Source: Gnetum montanum (Eukaryota > Streptophyta > Gnetopsida > Gnetales > Gnetaceae). Taken from it: a stretch of DNA of 64,000 bases. This document shows, piece after piece, positions 1 through 11,524 of this stretch. The stretch is from positions 494,837 through 558,836 of the forward strand of contig MNCI01011128.1 in the NCBI GenBank assembly GCA_015680685.1, read 5' to 3'. Under the pieces are notes generated by a model, which had not been told where the DNA came from, ran no database searches, and saw only the letters and a list, made by a program, of their open reading frames with translations. Both the position numbers and the translations under genes were made by a program. Numbering within the stretch: the stretch's first letter is position 1; every line of letters starts with the position of its first letter.

Positions 1-1195
1 ATAACAACAAATTGTAAAACAAAAAGATGAAAAACACTTAAGAATCCTAAAGCTTAGAATGAGGGGTAACCCCCACAACTAAACATTTGGCTATGACAAG
101 GACTAATAAGTGGATAAATAGGATCCATGAATGTATGAAACATTGGTAACCATGCATGCCCTAGCCACTAGGTATCGGTTGGTGGTGTGGTGGCTGGGTA
201 GAAAAATTGTTGGTCACACACTTGATTGTTACATTTATGATGGGTCAGGGTATGAGGTGTGTTAATGTTATGGATTTCTAGCCCACAATTGCACCCTTGA
301 TCATGATATGGTATGCATGGATTTTTTGTCTTCCCACACTATTAGATTTATTGTTTGGATTTGGGATTGAAGTAGTGATGGATGGTGGTCCTTGTGTAGG
401 ATCAAAGGACGTCAGTTATGAAAAGGAAGGTGGTGCACTAGATTAGCATTGTGCTAGTTTGGATGATGTGGTGGGTCCATGCATGGTTTGCTTCGGATTA
501 TAGCCTTTCCTCTAGAAGGGATGTTTCGTACATTGCAGTTGAGACCCACTGGTGTCAACATGTTTATGCACATTTGCAGCACAAGTGGCATTCATTTGTT
601 GATATTGTGATGTCAAACCTTCTTGTGTTGCTGGTGATGGCATATAATGAGGTGGAGTATGAGAATATCAAAGGTAGGATGGATGGTAACAAGCACGAGG
701 TGGTGATCCCTCTAAAGATGTCATGGGTTGATGGTACTTGGGAGAGTGGTAGTGGTGATTTGAAGTAGAGGATGTAGAACTAGTTGGAGAAATAGGATGT
801 TAAACATAATATCCATGCAGTTTTGGTATATGGGGCTAATTTGGTGGTGGAATCCCCCATGACTATGGTTATTGCCACTGTAGTTGATGACCATGTTAAG
901 TCTAGTAATAAGTCCCCCTAGGATGGTATGATCGGTTGTGGAACTATCTATAATTACCTTATGGGAGAGGAAATCTCCCGAGCATGTGCTTTTGCACAAA
1001 CTTCGGATTTAAGGCACCTACCCAATACTCCTATAGATGCAACAAGACTAGGCAATGGCCCTTCAAATGGTCATATATGCAAATGTTATATCCTTTATCT
1101 TTGTCTATGGTTGAGTCTATAGCCTAACTTTCTTTAGCCATTTTTCCCATTTGCCAAAAAGTGTTCCTAGTTGTTTCTTGGTTCTATATCCTTTG
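1..1195 (-). pseudogene. Element A gag, C-terminal part (Ty3/gypsy, Athila/Tat type)
   Basis: Degenerate 3' part of a gag gene read on the minus strand. The reverse complement around 1030-1110 aligns with the zinc-knuckle-like stretch of the better preserved gag at 37539-39311 (ICLYNHPKGQCP there, ICIYDHLKGHC here). At 840-900 the sequence NYSGNNHSHGG matches NHSGNN-type text that follows the knuckle in the other copies. Stops and frameshifts interrupt it, so no protein is expected. It continues the gag at 2081-3535 across an inserted solo LTR, and the rest of the element lies beyond the left edge. Confidence 0.65.
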
Positions 1196-2080
1196 TTTAT
1201 TGATGAGCGGCTAGGTACCCCTACGCCAAACCATACGAATACGAGCGTTCACGCATGATCCGATCGAACTCCGCGGACAGGCTAGTTGTGGTATCTAGAC
1301 AGTTACACGTTGATCGCAGTTTACTGTCTTCCCACCTGGACTAGTATTTGCTTTATCACGTATGGTTTAGTCTAGAGTGAGGCGTATGATGTGATCCTAA
1401 ATTAATGCTACTCCTAGAGACAATGGAAGATAATATTAATTAAACTAATGAGCAATAGGAAATGAAGTATAAGCTAGCCTAAGTGCGATGAGTATCCGTT
1501 CCTTAATCATCTGTACACATCTTGGACCTCGTGCATGACTACTACTGGGATTACCAAGCGTAGATCCTAGGTACGCTACTGGGTTGCCAAGTAGTCACAC
1601 TTAAATGCTCGTGATTAAGTCATACTCATTCTACATTTAACAACAGGAATAGTAAATGATGATAAATAAATATTAACTAAGAAAGCAATAAATAACAAAA
1701 ACAATTAACAATTAAATTAAACAATTAAACTAAGTGAATGCTGCAATGATGAAGTAATCTCGATCTTTATTGTCGATCATGTGCATGTCCAAGTACATCA
1801 CACTCGAATAAAGGTGTCGTACAATTACAAGCATCACACTGCGGGCATGCACTCAGAAAATATTCTAACTTCTACCGAAACAAAATGCAAGAGTCTAGCT
1901 ACAAATGACAAAAAGATGCCTAAATGAGGTGGAGGGCCCTCTCATTTATAGGCCAGGATAGGTGGCTATGTAAACGGGGCCCCGTCGACGCAGGAAGGCT
2001 GCATCGACGGGGCCGCATTGACGCGGCCGCATATATGTAGCCCCATCAACACATCGACTAATTAGCACTTCATCATTTAT
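1196..2080 (-). mobile_element. Solo LTR of the Athila/Tat-like family with TTTAT target duplication
   Basis: A complete LTR at 1201-2075 (875 bp, minus orientation) begins TGATGAG and ends TTCATCA on the + strand. It is flanked by perfect 5-bp duplications TTTAT at 1196-1200 and 2076-2080. No primer site or internal region adjoins it. Gag sequence resumes on both sides, so it is an insertion reduced to one LTR by unequal recombination. It has a reversed TATA motif (TTTATAGGCC, near 1945) and a GC-rich hairpin at 1978-2014 toward the U3 tip. Unlike its relatives it keeps many CpG sites, which suggests a younger copy. Confidence 0.88.
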
Positions 2081-3535
2081 TATGATCGCTTGGCTTATTT
2101 TGCATAATCTTCTCCTCAACTGTCTCAATGAGAATTGTAGCATTTTCATATATCCATTTGGACATCCTATTAAACTTTGCTTCAAGTTCATCAATAGACT
2201 TTGGTATCGACAAGGTTTGTAAGAAATCACCTTATCAAGAGCTACCTCTTTCTCTGTACCATAGATATGGACCTCCTGCTATTGAAGAGTTGGATCCCAT
2301 TGATATTTCTTGACATTATTCCATTTGCATATCTCTCCTTCTTCTTTTGCCACATGCTCGATTAACTCTCAGATTTGATGGGCTTGGAGCTCACATAATT
2401 ACCCTAGTACATACATCCCAAGGGTCTCCCTTGTTTCATTACAAAGTCCATCTATGATGTGGAAAAGTTTCCTCTCCTTAGAGAAACCATGGCCTAGGCA
2501 TCTATTCAGTAAGGCATAATATCTATCTAAGGCCATGTCTAAGGGTTCATGTTGTTCTTGCATCCACTCTTGGATCTGTCTCCTCAGGTTGGACACCCTT
2601 CCATAAGTTTGGTATTTCTTGTTGAAAATTTCCAACATTGTGAACCATCGTTGGATTGATTTCAGTCTCAATGATCTATACCACACTTTAGCTTTATCAA
2701 TTAGTATCCTAAGAAAGAGTTTAAGCTTTTGCCATCCACTTTCAATGTTGTAGAAAGCATAGGCATCAGGGAAGGCTTATAAGTAATTTTGTGGATCTAA
2801 ATCATAGCCTCCTACAAATTTAGGAATACTATCCATATCAAGCCTAGGTAGATGACTCTTTTTGCAATGCCTATGAGATATCTTAATGGCCTCTGTGATA
2901 TGCATTAGGCTCTTAGTGGCCAACAAGGATTCATCGTCATCAAATAGGCTGTGAGGAAAACTTCTATCTCTACTCATTTGATTGTGATGATGCTATCCAT
3001 GTTCATGGTGATATCTTTGACTTTTTCCATGGGTTCAATTTTGGTTTTTAGTCTAACCCTTTAGTGCGGTCTTAACTCTATACCTACGTTCATCTTCGTT
3101 AGAACTAAATGTTGAAGGGGAAGAGGAAGATGAGGAATCAAATGGTTTGCCATGGCTGCTATGGTGTTCTTTAAGGTCCTTTGATTTATTGTTTCAGGGT
3201 TTTAAGCAGGTCTTAGGCCTTGAGGCCTCCCCTAGTTCAGGACTTATGTCATCTCCTCCAAGATGGTTTGTCTTAGGTGAATGTAGTCTTTAAGTGTTGT
3301 TAGGATGGTCATGAACATAAGAAATCCCTACATAAAGTTGGTCACTCCAATTTTTTTATCACATATCTCATTATTTCTTTAATGAATGCATTCACTATAT
3401 CGTACATTGTCACTTCCATGTGAGAGAGACATTTTTGTTGGTTTATGGTGTGTGTGAGTTAATATTTTCTTAAAGATATATCATTAATACCTTTACAATG
3501 ATCATGTATAATATAACTAATCTAGATAACTAGCA
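2081..3535 (-). pseudogene. Element A gag, N-terminal and central part
   Basis: Minus-strand gag with the retrotransposon gag domain. Recognisable pieces, read toward lower coordinates, are IPKFVGGYDLDPQNYL near 2780, VWYRSLRLKSIQRW near 2660, and ALDRYYALLNRCLGHGFSKE with HIIDGLCNETRETLG at 2400-2530. The matching block of the forward element (LERYYALLNNCPGHEFSKE) supports the assignment. The frame is broken by several stops. The gene starts just after the primer site at 3539-3556 and is interrupted at 2081 by the solo LTR. Confidence 0.75.
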
Positions 3536-3538
3536 CCA

Positions 3539-3556
3539 TCCATGGCAACAATGCCA
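3539..3556 (-). other. Primer binding site of element A (tRNA-Asp type)
   Basis: The 18 bases directly inside the LTR at 3558-4447 match the 3' end of plant tRNA-Asp(GUC), with five differences, most of them C-to-T or G-to-A as expected from decay of methylated cytosines. One base separates it from the LTR, as in the other copies. Confidence 0.75.
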
Positions 3557-3557
3557 A

Positions 3558-4447
3558 TGATGAGCAATGAGATACCCCTACACTCAACCATACGAATCAC
3601 AAGTGTTCACAAATGATCCGGTCAAATTCCATGGATGGGACCGGTTGTGGTATCTAGATTGTTATGCTCTAATGGTAGTTCACTGTCTTTCCACTTAGAC
3701 TAGTGGTAGCTTTGTCATGTATGATTTAGTCCAAATTGAGTCATATGATGTTGTCTAATTCTATGCTACTCCTAATGATGACAAATAGATGAATTAATTA
3801 AGCTACTAAACAATGGAGAGTAAAATCTAAACTAGCCTACATGTGATGAGTATCCACTCTTAATCATCTATACATGCCATGGACTTCGTGAGACTACTTT
3901 TACGATTTCCAAGCATATTTCACTAGGTGTGCCAAACGATACACTAATGGGTTACCAAGTACTTACACTTAAGCACTCGTAACTAAGGCATACTCATTTC
4001 ACTTAATAACAGAAATAGTAAATAGCAATAAGTGGAAATGTTAACTAAAGGAAATAGTAAATAATTAATAATTAAAATAAATAATAATCTAAGTGGATGC
4101 TGCAATGATAGGAGTAATCTCAATCTTTATTTCTAGTCATGTAACATGTCCAAGTATGTCACACTCGAACAAAGGTGTCATACAATTACAAACATCACAC
4201 TGCAGGCATGCACTAGGAAAATAAGAGGACTAAAAAACAATCTACAAAGGAACTAACTGAAAACTAAAACTAAAACTATTTCTTCTCTCTTGTCAACCAT
4301 GCACCTAAGTGCTATATTTATAGGCTCGCTTGGAGGAGACGATATTAAATATCCAACATCACTTCCTAACTCTAATATCAGGTATCCAATATCAAGACTT
4401 TGATATTAGATATTTGATATCGAGACCAAAAGATTCATGACTCATCA
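3558..4447 (-). repeat. 5' LTR of element A
   Basis: A family LTR of about 890 bp on the minus strand, from TGATGAG (left) to ACTCATCA (right). It shares the U5-end block CCCCTACACTCAACCATACGA with the other copies and has a reversed TATA box (TATTTATAGG near 4315). Its U3 tip is built of GATATC/GATATTAGATAT-like repeats, different from the GGCCCC-type tip of the solo LTR. Sequence beyond 4447 is reverse transcriptase of another element, so element A was inserted into element B. Confidence 0.8.
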
Positions 4448-5372
4448 AGGGTCCACCTTAATCCCTTTTTTAGATATTTTTTGCCCCAAAATAATACCCT
4501 TCTGGACCATAAGATGGATTTTCTACAAATTGAGTTGAAGATTTGTCTCCACACATCTTTTCAATACCTCCTCAAGGTGACCTAGGATTGCTCAAATGTA
4601 GCCCCATAGGTGGAGAAGTCATCCATGAATACTTCCGTTATGCTACCGATATGCTATTGAAATATGCTTAGGACAAGTTGTTAGAAGGTTTCAGAGGCAT
4701 TACATAGATCAAAAAGCATCTTTTTGAATGCAAAAGTTCCCCAAGTACTCATGAATGGGATTTTGGCCGAATCCTCAAGTGCAATCTAAATTTGGTTATA
4801 GCCACTATAACCATCCAAAAAGCTATAGTAGTAATGCCCAAAGATAGTGTCCAACACTTGGTCCACAAATGGTAATGGAAAATGATCTTTGTAGGTTGCC
4901 ATGTTCAACAGCCTAAAGTCAATACAGATCCTCCACTTGTCATCTTTCTTTGGCTTATTATCTACAATGGGATAGATGAACCTCATCTTGAGTAGTTGTT
5001 TAATCTCTTCCTTGATGATCAGCTTTAATTTGGAATTCAACAATGCTGGCATATTCTAAGATCAATCCCAATGAGTTCAAGATATGACCAAGCAAAGGCT
5101 GTTGGCCACTTGTTGACCATCTTTAATAGCATTTCTTTTTTTTCAAGAGCAAGATTAGCATTGATTATTACCAACTTGTCATTTTTCAAGAAAGAAAATT
5201 CCATGCCGACAAGTAGAGTTTTCAACTCTATGGCCTCCTGTTTAAACTTTTCATGGATTTTCAACTCTTTCCAATAAGTGTCATCAAGTTTGTTAGAGAG
5301 TTGGTGATGGATTTGCTCCATCTCGTCCATGCCTTCAACATAGGCACTCATTAAGATCTTAGTCAATTTCAT
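4448..5372 (-). pseudogene. Element B pol: reverse transcriptase region (Ty3/gypsy)
   Basis: Minus-strand gypsy RT. Readable blocks are KWRICIDFRLLNMATYKDHF and PLPFVDQVLDTIFGHYYYSF with FLDGYSGYNQ around 4790-4960, and the catalytic stretch FMDDFSTYGA near 4610. Upstream lies the linker between protease and RT (KWPTAFAWSYLELIGID, near 5070). Stops and frameshifts separate the pieces. The RNase H and integrase part is missing because element A interrupts it at 4447; that remainder would lie left of the window. Confidence 0.85.
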
Positions 5373-5477
5373 GTAAAGTATTGAGCTACTATCAAGATCA
5401 ACTATTAGCCACTATGTGCCCTCCTATTTTGTGGCTACTACATATAGGAAACTTTGAGTTTTGGACACATCTACACA

Positions 5478-6030
5478 CTACCTGCATGTTGTCATGGATC
5501 TACATTTCATAGACCATAGTTTCTGCATGAACTTACATCTTGTATCACTGTACACAATGCATAGAACTCTCTTATTCTCTATCTTTCTAAATGCATTCTC
5601 CTTGGAGATCTCCAAGGAAAGGTCTCTAATTTCCAACTGTGCATCAATAGTGTTCAACCAAGTCCTTCCCATGATGATTGGAAATTTCCCCTTCAATTCA
5701 TCAACTTAGATCACCAAGAAATCAACAAGATAAGATCACCCACAAATGGTGATCACAATGTACTTCATCAATCCCAAGGGAATAGCGATGAACTGATCTA
5801 CCAACTCAAGAATAATGTTGCTCTTCTTGAGTGGAGGTAGGTTTTAGGCTTTGTACACCTCATGAGAAATCATATTTACACTAGACCCTGAATCAAGAAG
5901 ATCCTTGCATGGCTCATTCTCAACAATTTGCAAGTAGATTAGGAAACTCTTAGGATTAGTTCTTTTCTTGGAAAGGTGGCCAATCTTTATCCAATCAATT
6001 ACCACATGGGTTACCATGATGGTATGCACT
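5478..6030 (-). pseudogene. Element B aspartic protease region
   Basis: Minus-strand retropepsin-like remnant. The active-site block reads DLLDSGSSVNMISHEVYKA near 5850-5920 (D-S-G motif kept), and the C-terminal block FPIIMGRTWLNTIDAQLEI lies near 5630-5690. It matches the protease of element C at 12903-13379 block for block. It sits between gag and RT in the usual gag-protease-RT order and is broken into separate frames. Confidence 0.8.
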
Positions 6031-6697
6031 TTGGGAAATGTTTGATTTGAAGGGGACTCGAATAGAGTAGATGCAAAGGATGAGGGAGAAGTAGGCCTAT
6101 CAGCTACATATGTTTGTGAGGGCTTTATAGGACTATTGGTTCAGAAGAATGATCTTTTTCTAGATTTGGTTCCTAAACCACTCTACTAAGGAGCTGGTTG
6201 TAAGTTAATAGCCCTGGTGACATTATGTTATTATGGTTGTGCTGCAATTTCACCTTGCATTGATGGAGCAGGTGGTAATTAAGTTAAGGACAAATGGACA
6301 TGTGTAGAAAGATGGGAAGGGTAGTAAGGAAATGGGGATTTTCCTCTTAGAGATTAGACTTTGTAGTACTCAAGAGGGTAGTAGTGATGCTAGAATGAAG
6401 CATGACTAGAAGAGTCATGCGAAGAAATGGATTGCTAAACATAGTACCCATATGGAATTGGCTATCAGTAAGGGTACTATTGCCTTGGTGGTGACATCTG
6501 CCACAATTATGGATGTTGCCATTGATGATACTACTCATAAGGTTGTGGTGGAGCTCCACTTGAATAGTAGACTTATTGCTAGTGAAATTGCCTTGGGTTT
6601 CCATGAGAATAAGGCAACCTTTTGGGTGCTTGCCTTCTTGCCAATCTAGGCTTTAGAGCATACAACCCAGACTCTTACAAGTGTGACATAATAGGAC
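6031..6697 (-). pseudogene. Element B gag, C-terminal fragment
   Basis: Minus-strand fragment with the His/Gly/Asn-rich end of gag: NGNIHNCGRCHHQGN near 6500 resembles NGTNHNCGECHCQDN of element C and the corresponding part of the forward gag. Homology to element C gag runs to the block CTTACAAGTGTGACA near 6685 and stops about 6697, where unrelated sequence starts. The N-terminal gag, primer site and 5' LTR of element B are not present. Confidence 0.65.
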
Positions 6698-7500
6698 ATC
6701 ATCGACCAATTGCACCAAGTTGCAACCAAGATGGGTAAGAACTTTGTTTTCTATGCCTTAGTTGTTTGGCTATGTTATAGGCTATGTTTTTGTTATGGTT
6801 ACACCATGTTTATGGTTATATTTTTGGTTATGCAGTGCTTTTTGTGAACTGGAACCCCAGCCAAGACATGGAGATTGACTCCTTACAGAAGCTCCCCTCC
6901 AATGTCTCTAGCGTACCCTTGAAGCTATATGAGACTGCTACTAATCTAGTAATGTCATGCACAAAAGCTTCATGGGAGCTGGAGAGGTCCAACAAATCCC
7001 TATAGAAATAGGTTATGGCCTTAAGGGAGAAGACTCAATAGTAGCAAGAAATGATTAGAGATCTCCAAGATCACAAGGCCTTTGTGGAAGCCTAGGTAGC
7101 TAACTCAAGGAAATTACAAACACTTCTCTTGGTCCATGAGCTAGGAAAGGACCAAAGTTTAACTCTTGAAGCACTGATTTTTTGACCTTCCTTGATTTTA
7201 TTTGATTTAGTTAGGCCTCTATTAAGGTCACCTTGAGGTTCGCTAGTTGTGTAGGTGCATCATCCCAATGGGAGTGTTCTGTTGTTACTGCTAGTGGTTC
7301 TAGAATCTGTCTGATAGATTTCACTTCTACCTCCTCCCTAAGAGGACTTGTGGCATGGGTTGCGAGTGGTTCTTCTTGGGGTTGCTCTTGGCATTTTCCC
7401 ATTCTAGGTCATTTCTCCCTTGGTTGGGATGGTCCCGCTTCCTGTGTGTGCTTTCCTTTTGGTACCATCTGTGATCACAACACATCCATAGATTAGTAGA
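6698..7500 (+). other. Unassigned block with decayed plus-strand coding signal
   Basis: This segment interrupts the minus-strand gypsy series. On the + strand a readable stretch of about 110 codons (6833-7180) contains SQDMEIDSLQKLPSNVSSVP, LVMSCTKASWELERSNKSL and EMIRDLQDHKAFVEA. It has a few in-frame stops and is glutamate/lysine-rich and helical in character. I do not recognise the family. It could be the extra ORF of another retroelement or a host gene fragment. Confidence 0.35.
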
Positions 7501-8160
7501 TGTAATGTGTAACTTTAAAGTTTTGAGTATCCTTTCTCATTAGTTAGTTAGTTACACTTTGGCTAAGGTTGGACCATGGTAGATTGATTATTTTATTATT
7601 ATTTTATCAATTATTTATTATAATTATCACCAGAGCTTGTTGGAAAGGTTTAACTCTTGTAATTTAGTGTTTAATAGTTGATTTTTCAGTTAAACCTTTG
7701 TGGGAGTTAGAAAAAATTGTAAAAAAAAAATCTATTAAAAATGGTACATTTGTGGCCCTCGCAACAAAGATCTTACCTCTGGTCACTGCAGGGTTAGAGA
7801 ACGAAGTGATTTGGATAAATGGTTTGTAAGTTATGGGCTCTAAAAGGTTCTGGGCTCTGAAAAATTGAAAAACTCCTTTGGAATTTGTAAAATATGGTAA
7901 AAATTTTCAACTGGGGTCATGCGTATTTATAGTATTTTTGCAATACATTGATGTGGCCCTATATACGGGGCATCGTATACAAGGCCTCGTATATAGCTCA
8001 GCTCCATCAACAGGGCCCCATATATGAGGCCTATCTACCAAAATTTTCAAATGGTAATATCTCAAAAAATACAAGGAGTTTTTTAATGAATTTGGGGTCT
8101 ATGGAATTCGAGAAAAGCCAAGAATATGATAAAATCATTGAAGAGTATCTCTAAAAGCTC
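7501..8160 (-). repeat. Possible LTR fragment of a related element
   Basis: No coding signal. At 7924-8030 a reversed TATA motif (GTATTTATAG) is followed by alternating copies of GGCCCTATATACGGGG-like and GGCCCCATATATGAGG-like units. The same order of TATA and GGCC repeats marks the U3 tips of the LTRs at 1201-2075 and 15876-16800. The rest does not align with their R/U5 part, no primer site adjoins, and the ends are not defined. Confidence 0.35.
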
Positions 8161-9650
8161 AAAAATTAAAAATTTTGATGGAGAATGTTTTTAATGAACA
8201 AGATATGTAAAGGAGTACATGGTATGATGCAGAAATGGGTGTACGAAAGATTTGGTTTGCAAGAATGTCTAAGGATAAGGTGCTTAATGAACCCAACCAA
8301 GGGATATGTAAGTGGATCCTTCCTATTGCAAGCTCATGCCATTTTTTCCCTTGCATAACCTCAACCTAAGGAGTCTGTGGGCCCCATAGGTGATTAATGG
8401 TCAATGGAAGTTAAGGACTAAAACCTAGAAGATTCTACCTAAGAATTCAAGTACATCAGACCAAGACAAAAAATTAAGAACATGGACACTAGTAGTGAGA
8501 TGAGGTATGGACAACATAAATGGATGATAGAGAAGGTGAAATGGAATTCCAAACTAAGATCATAAGAAGTCCCTTGTGGAGTTCATGTTTAAAATGACCA
8601 AAGAAAATCCATCCTTAGTCCAGACCAAAACCAACCTCTTCTAATGACTTCACATCACAACTTCAAGACTGATCCACCCCCTCAAGACACAAGATTTCTC
8701 CCACAAGACAACCACCATTCCATAAAGAAAAGAAAAGTAGGAAGTGAGAGAGAGCCTTAGTTAGAGGAGACCTTCAGGCATGGGTACATGTCTTCCTAGT
8801 CCAGCTTATTTATGTGTCTAAGGAGTGTGCTTTAAATTTCCATCATGTTTATTTTTATTTTTTTTTGTCATTTTTTTCTCCTTGTTTTTTTTTCTTTTGA
8901 GTGGGAACCACACCATACAAAGACTTTATTTGACTTCCTTTAGTCGACAACATGGAATGGTAAGTAGCTCATGAAAAATACTCAGGCACTCAAGCAAGTA
9001 GAAGAGTACAATGAGTATTGAGTCCTCTTGAAGTCACACCCTGGTCAAACCTTTGAATCACTCCCAATTTCAAAAATTACTAAGATCACATATTTATTAA
9101 AATTTTCTTTAATGAAAGGGACCTTAAACTTCCATAATAAGAAAATCCATAACGCTTGTCAATGGATGGATGACATGGACTCACTGCCTATTCCATGAAA
9201 AAAACCATGGCTGAGTCATTAGTACAAAAATTCAAAAATAGAAACTAGACATTAGCAAACCAAACATGAAGCACAAACCACCATTAGTATTAACCACAAC
9301 ACCACTATGTCCTATTAGCAATAAAGCACTTTTTATTAGCAAAATTTGAAAATCACACTCAAACAAAACAAAGTAGAATACATGAGAAAGTGTAAAAATA
9401 TCCAATAAAGATTTAAACATACTAACGATGGTGTAAAATAAAAAAATGGCATAAAAATAGGAAGAATTTTGAAAATCAAAAAGTTGTAAAATAAATAAAT
9501 TACAAAATCAAAAACGTGGAAAACAAAAAAAAAATAGAAAACAAAAAAAATGAAGGAGCCATATGGATGATTAGCACGGATGGCCATCTCCCCCATGACT
9601 AAGTTGGAAAGAGGAGCTCCAAAAAAATTGAATCTGGTTGTCCATCCATT
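8161..9650 (-). other. Element C 3' spacer downstream of integrase
   Basis: Noncoding in the present state. The block at 8768-8805 is the reverse complement of sequence matching 39832-39868 of the forward element (shared core GACATG-ACCCATGCCTGA). The T-rich tract that follows gag in the forward element corresponds to 9430-9560 here. It is therefore the region between integrase and 3' LTR. The 3' LTR of element C could not be located. Confidence 0.45.
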
Positions 9651-10990
9651 GACGTATTTGTTGTACTAGCTTGCTTGGGCTCATGGAAAGGCTTTATTTA
9701 TTGAATGTTAACCAACTACTTTTTATTTGGGCTCTCCAGCTTGTATATGATCATAGCCCCATAAGGAAGGGTTTCAGCAATTATATAAGGCCCCTTCCAT
9801 AATGTTTAGAACTTTGTTTTTTATGGTACATGTGCGGGGTTACAATAGAGAACCTTATCTTCTAATTGGAATTTTACTTTTCGTATTCGTAGGTCATGTC
9901 ATTGCTTGTTAAATGCCTTGTGCACTTCATTCAAAGACAAGGCCACTAATCAATTTTGATCTAGCACATGGGGGTTGATCAATCTTTCTTTTTGTGCTAG
10001 ACTTAGGTCAAGATTTAGTTCATAGGCTATTGAGAGTGTATGGAGCTCAAATTAGATCAAAAGTGTTGGAAGTTTTACATACACTAACTCCTAGGGAGAG
10101 TAGCTAATAGGGAATTTCCATGTTGAGTAGTAGGCCCATAAGGAATCATTAAGTTTTGTGCTCTAATATCTCCTATATTTTCTTATGGTCCTTGTTAGGT
10201 TCTCTGTAATCTCCCTATTAGTTACCTCTACTTGACCATTGGCTTGCGGATGATAGGGGGTTGTTAATTTATGTTCAACCCCCAAGAATTACATCAGCTT
10301 TCTAAAAGTGGCACCTATGAATTGAGTTCCATTGTTAGAAACTAGTGCATGTGGCACCCTAAACCTATTTACAACATTTTGTTATATAAATCAAGTAGTA
10401 GTGGATGATGTACAATTAGTGACGGCTACTACTTCTGCCCATTTGGTACAGTAGTCAATTACTATGATAATATATGTCTTTCTAGTGGACATGGATGTGA
10501 TGGGACCCATGAAGTATATGCCCCATATGTCAAAGGGCTCTAGTCATTGAATCCACTGTTGACAATCCTCCATTCATGTAGTCATCCCACCATCTTGTTG
10601 ACATTGTTCATAAGATCAAATAAACTAGTGGGCATCCCTAAATATTGTAGGCCAATAGTATCCTACCATCAGGATTTTTATGACTGTGCATCTCCCTACA
10701 TAGTGGCCTCCGCAAGGGCCTTCGTGAGCATCCTAAAGAAGGAGTAGTTGATCCAAATCAAGGATACACCAATGAACCAGGCCATTAGCACACACCTTGT
10801 AAAGGTGTCTGTTGATTTCCATGAAGTATTTTTCCTGATGAAAAAACTATTACTTCTTTCGAAAGTCCAGACCTTATGGCATCTCCTAAGTGAGAAGGTA
10901 AGTGAGGATGCCATTGTACCATGTTGGTTCGAAAGGCACTTAGTCATTTATTGCTCTTGTAAAGAGGAGTTCATCTAGAAATTGATCAAA
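9651..10990 (-). pseudogene. Element C integrase (Ty3/gypsy)
   Basis: Minus-strand integrase core. Readable pieces are DIWGIYFMGPI near 10505-10540, IIVIDYCTKWAEVVAVTN near 10430-10480 (first catalytic Asp), VPHALVSNNGTQFIGATF near 10320-10360, and [18 protein letters not shown] near 10200-10260 (catalytic Glu). The second catalytic residue, normally Asp in S-D-N-G-T-Q-F, is Asn here. Stops interrupt the frame, and the N-terminal zinc-binding part around 10650-10720 is only partly readable. Confidence 0.85.
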
Positions 10991-11092
10991 GAGAAAACTC
11001 TCCTCCTCTTTATTATCCCATCTTAGTCAAGAGAGGTGGTCAGTGACCACATTATTAGCCCCTTTCCAATCTATCATTGTAAGATTGAATTC

Positions 11093-11524
11093 CTACAAGA
11101 TCACGAGCCACCATATGATATGGGGGATTACCATCAACTTGTTCATTAGGAAGTGGATAGCACTATGGTTTGTGTGCACAAATACCTTATAACCAAGCAC
11201 ATAGTGCGTAAACTTTTCAAGAGCATACATCACTATCATTAATTTTTTCTCAATTATGGTGTAATTTAATTGTGAACCCACAATGCTTCAGCTCAGACAA
11301 TGGATGTAATATGGACACTTCTTATCATCCAACTGCATAATCATAGCTCCCAAGGTGTGACTAGATGCATCTATCATTATGTAAAGTGGTCTAGACCAGT
11401 CTAATGCTCGTAGAATTGGAGTTTCTATGAGTTTGTCCTTTAATTTTTGCAACGCATGCTCACACTCCTTAGTCCAGATGAATGAAGTATTTTTTCTTTG
11501 TAAGCTTGACCAACAGCTTTGCAA
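11093..11524 (-). pseudogene. Element C RNase H domain
   Basis: Minus-strand RNase H remnant directly following RT. The block RPLYIMIDASSHTLGAMIMQ near 11330-11400 holds the first catalytic Asp in the typical D-A-S context. Further on come YTIIEKKLMIVMYALEKF and VHTNHSAIHFLMNK at 11140-11265, where the usual D-H-x-A is N-H-S-A. Several stops are present. Confidence 0.8.

Noticed and set aside
7501-8160. 3' LTR of element C
   Set aside because: The U3-tip arrangement is similar, but the remaining sequence does not align with the element C 5' LTR at 15876-16800, and it lacks the TGATGAG...CCCCTAC end.
9232-9596. Phenylalanine-rich minus-strand open frames
   Set aside because: Translation of the T-rich spacer after integrase; no motif and low complexity.
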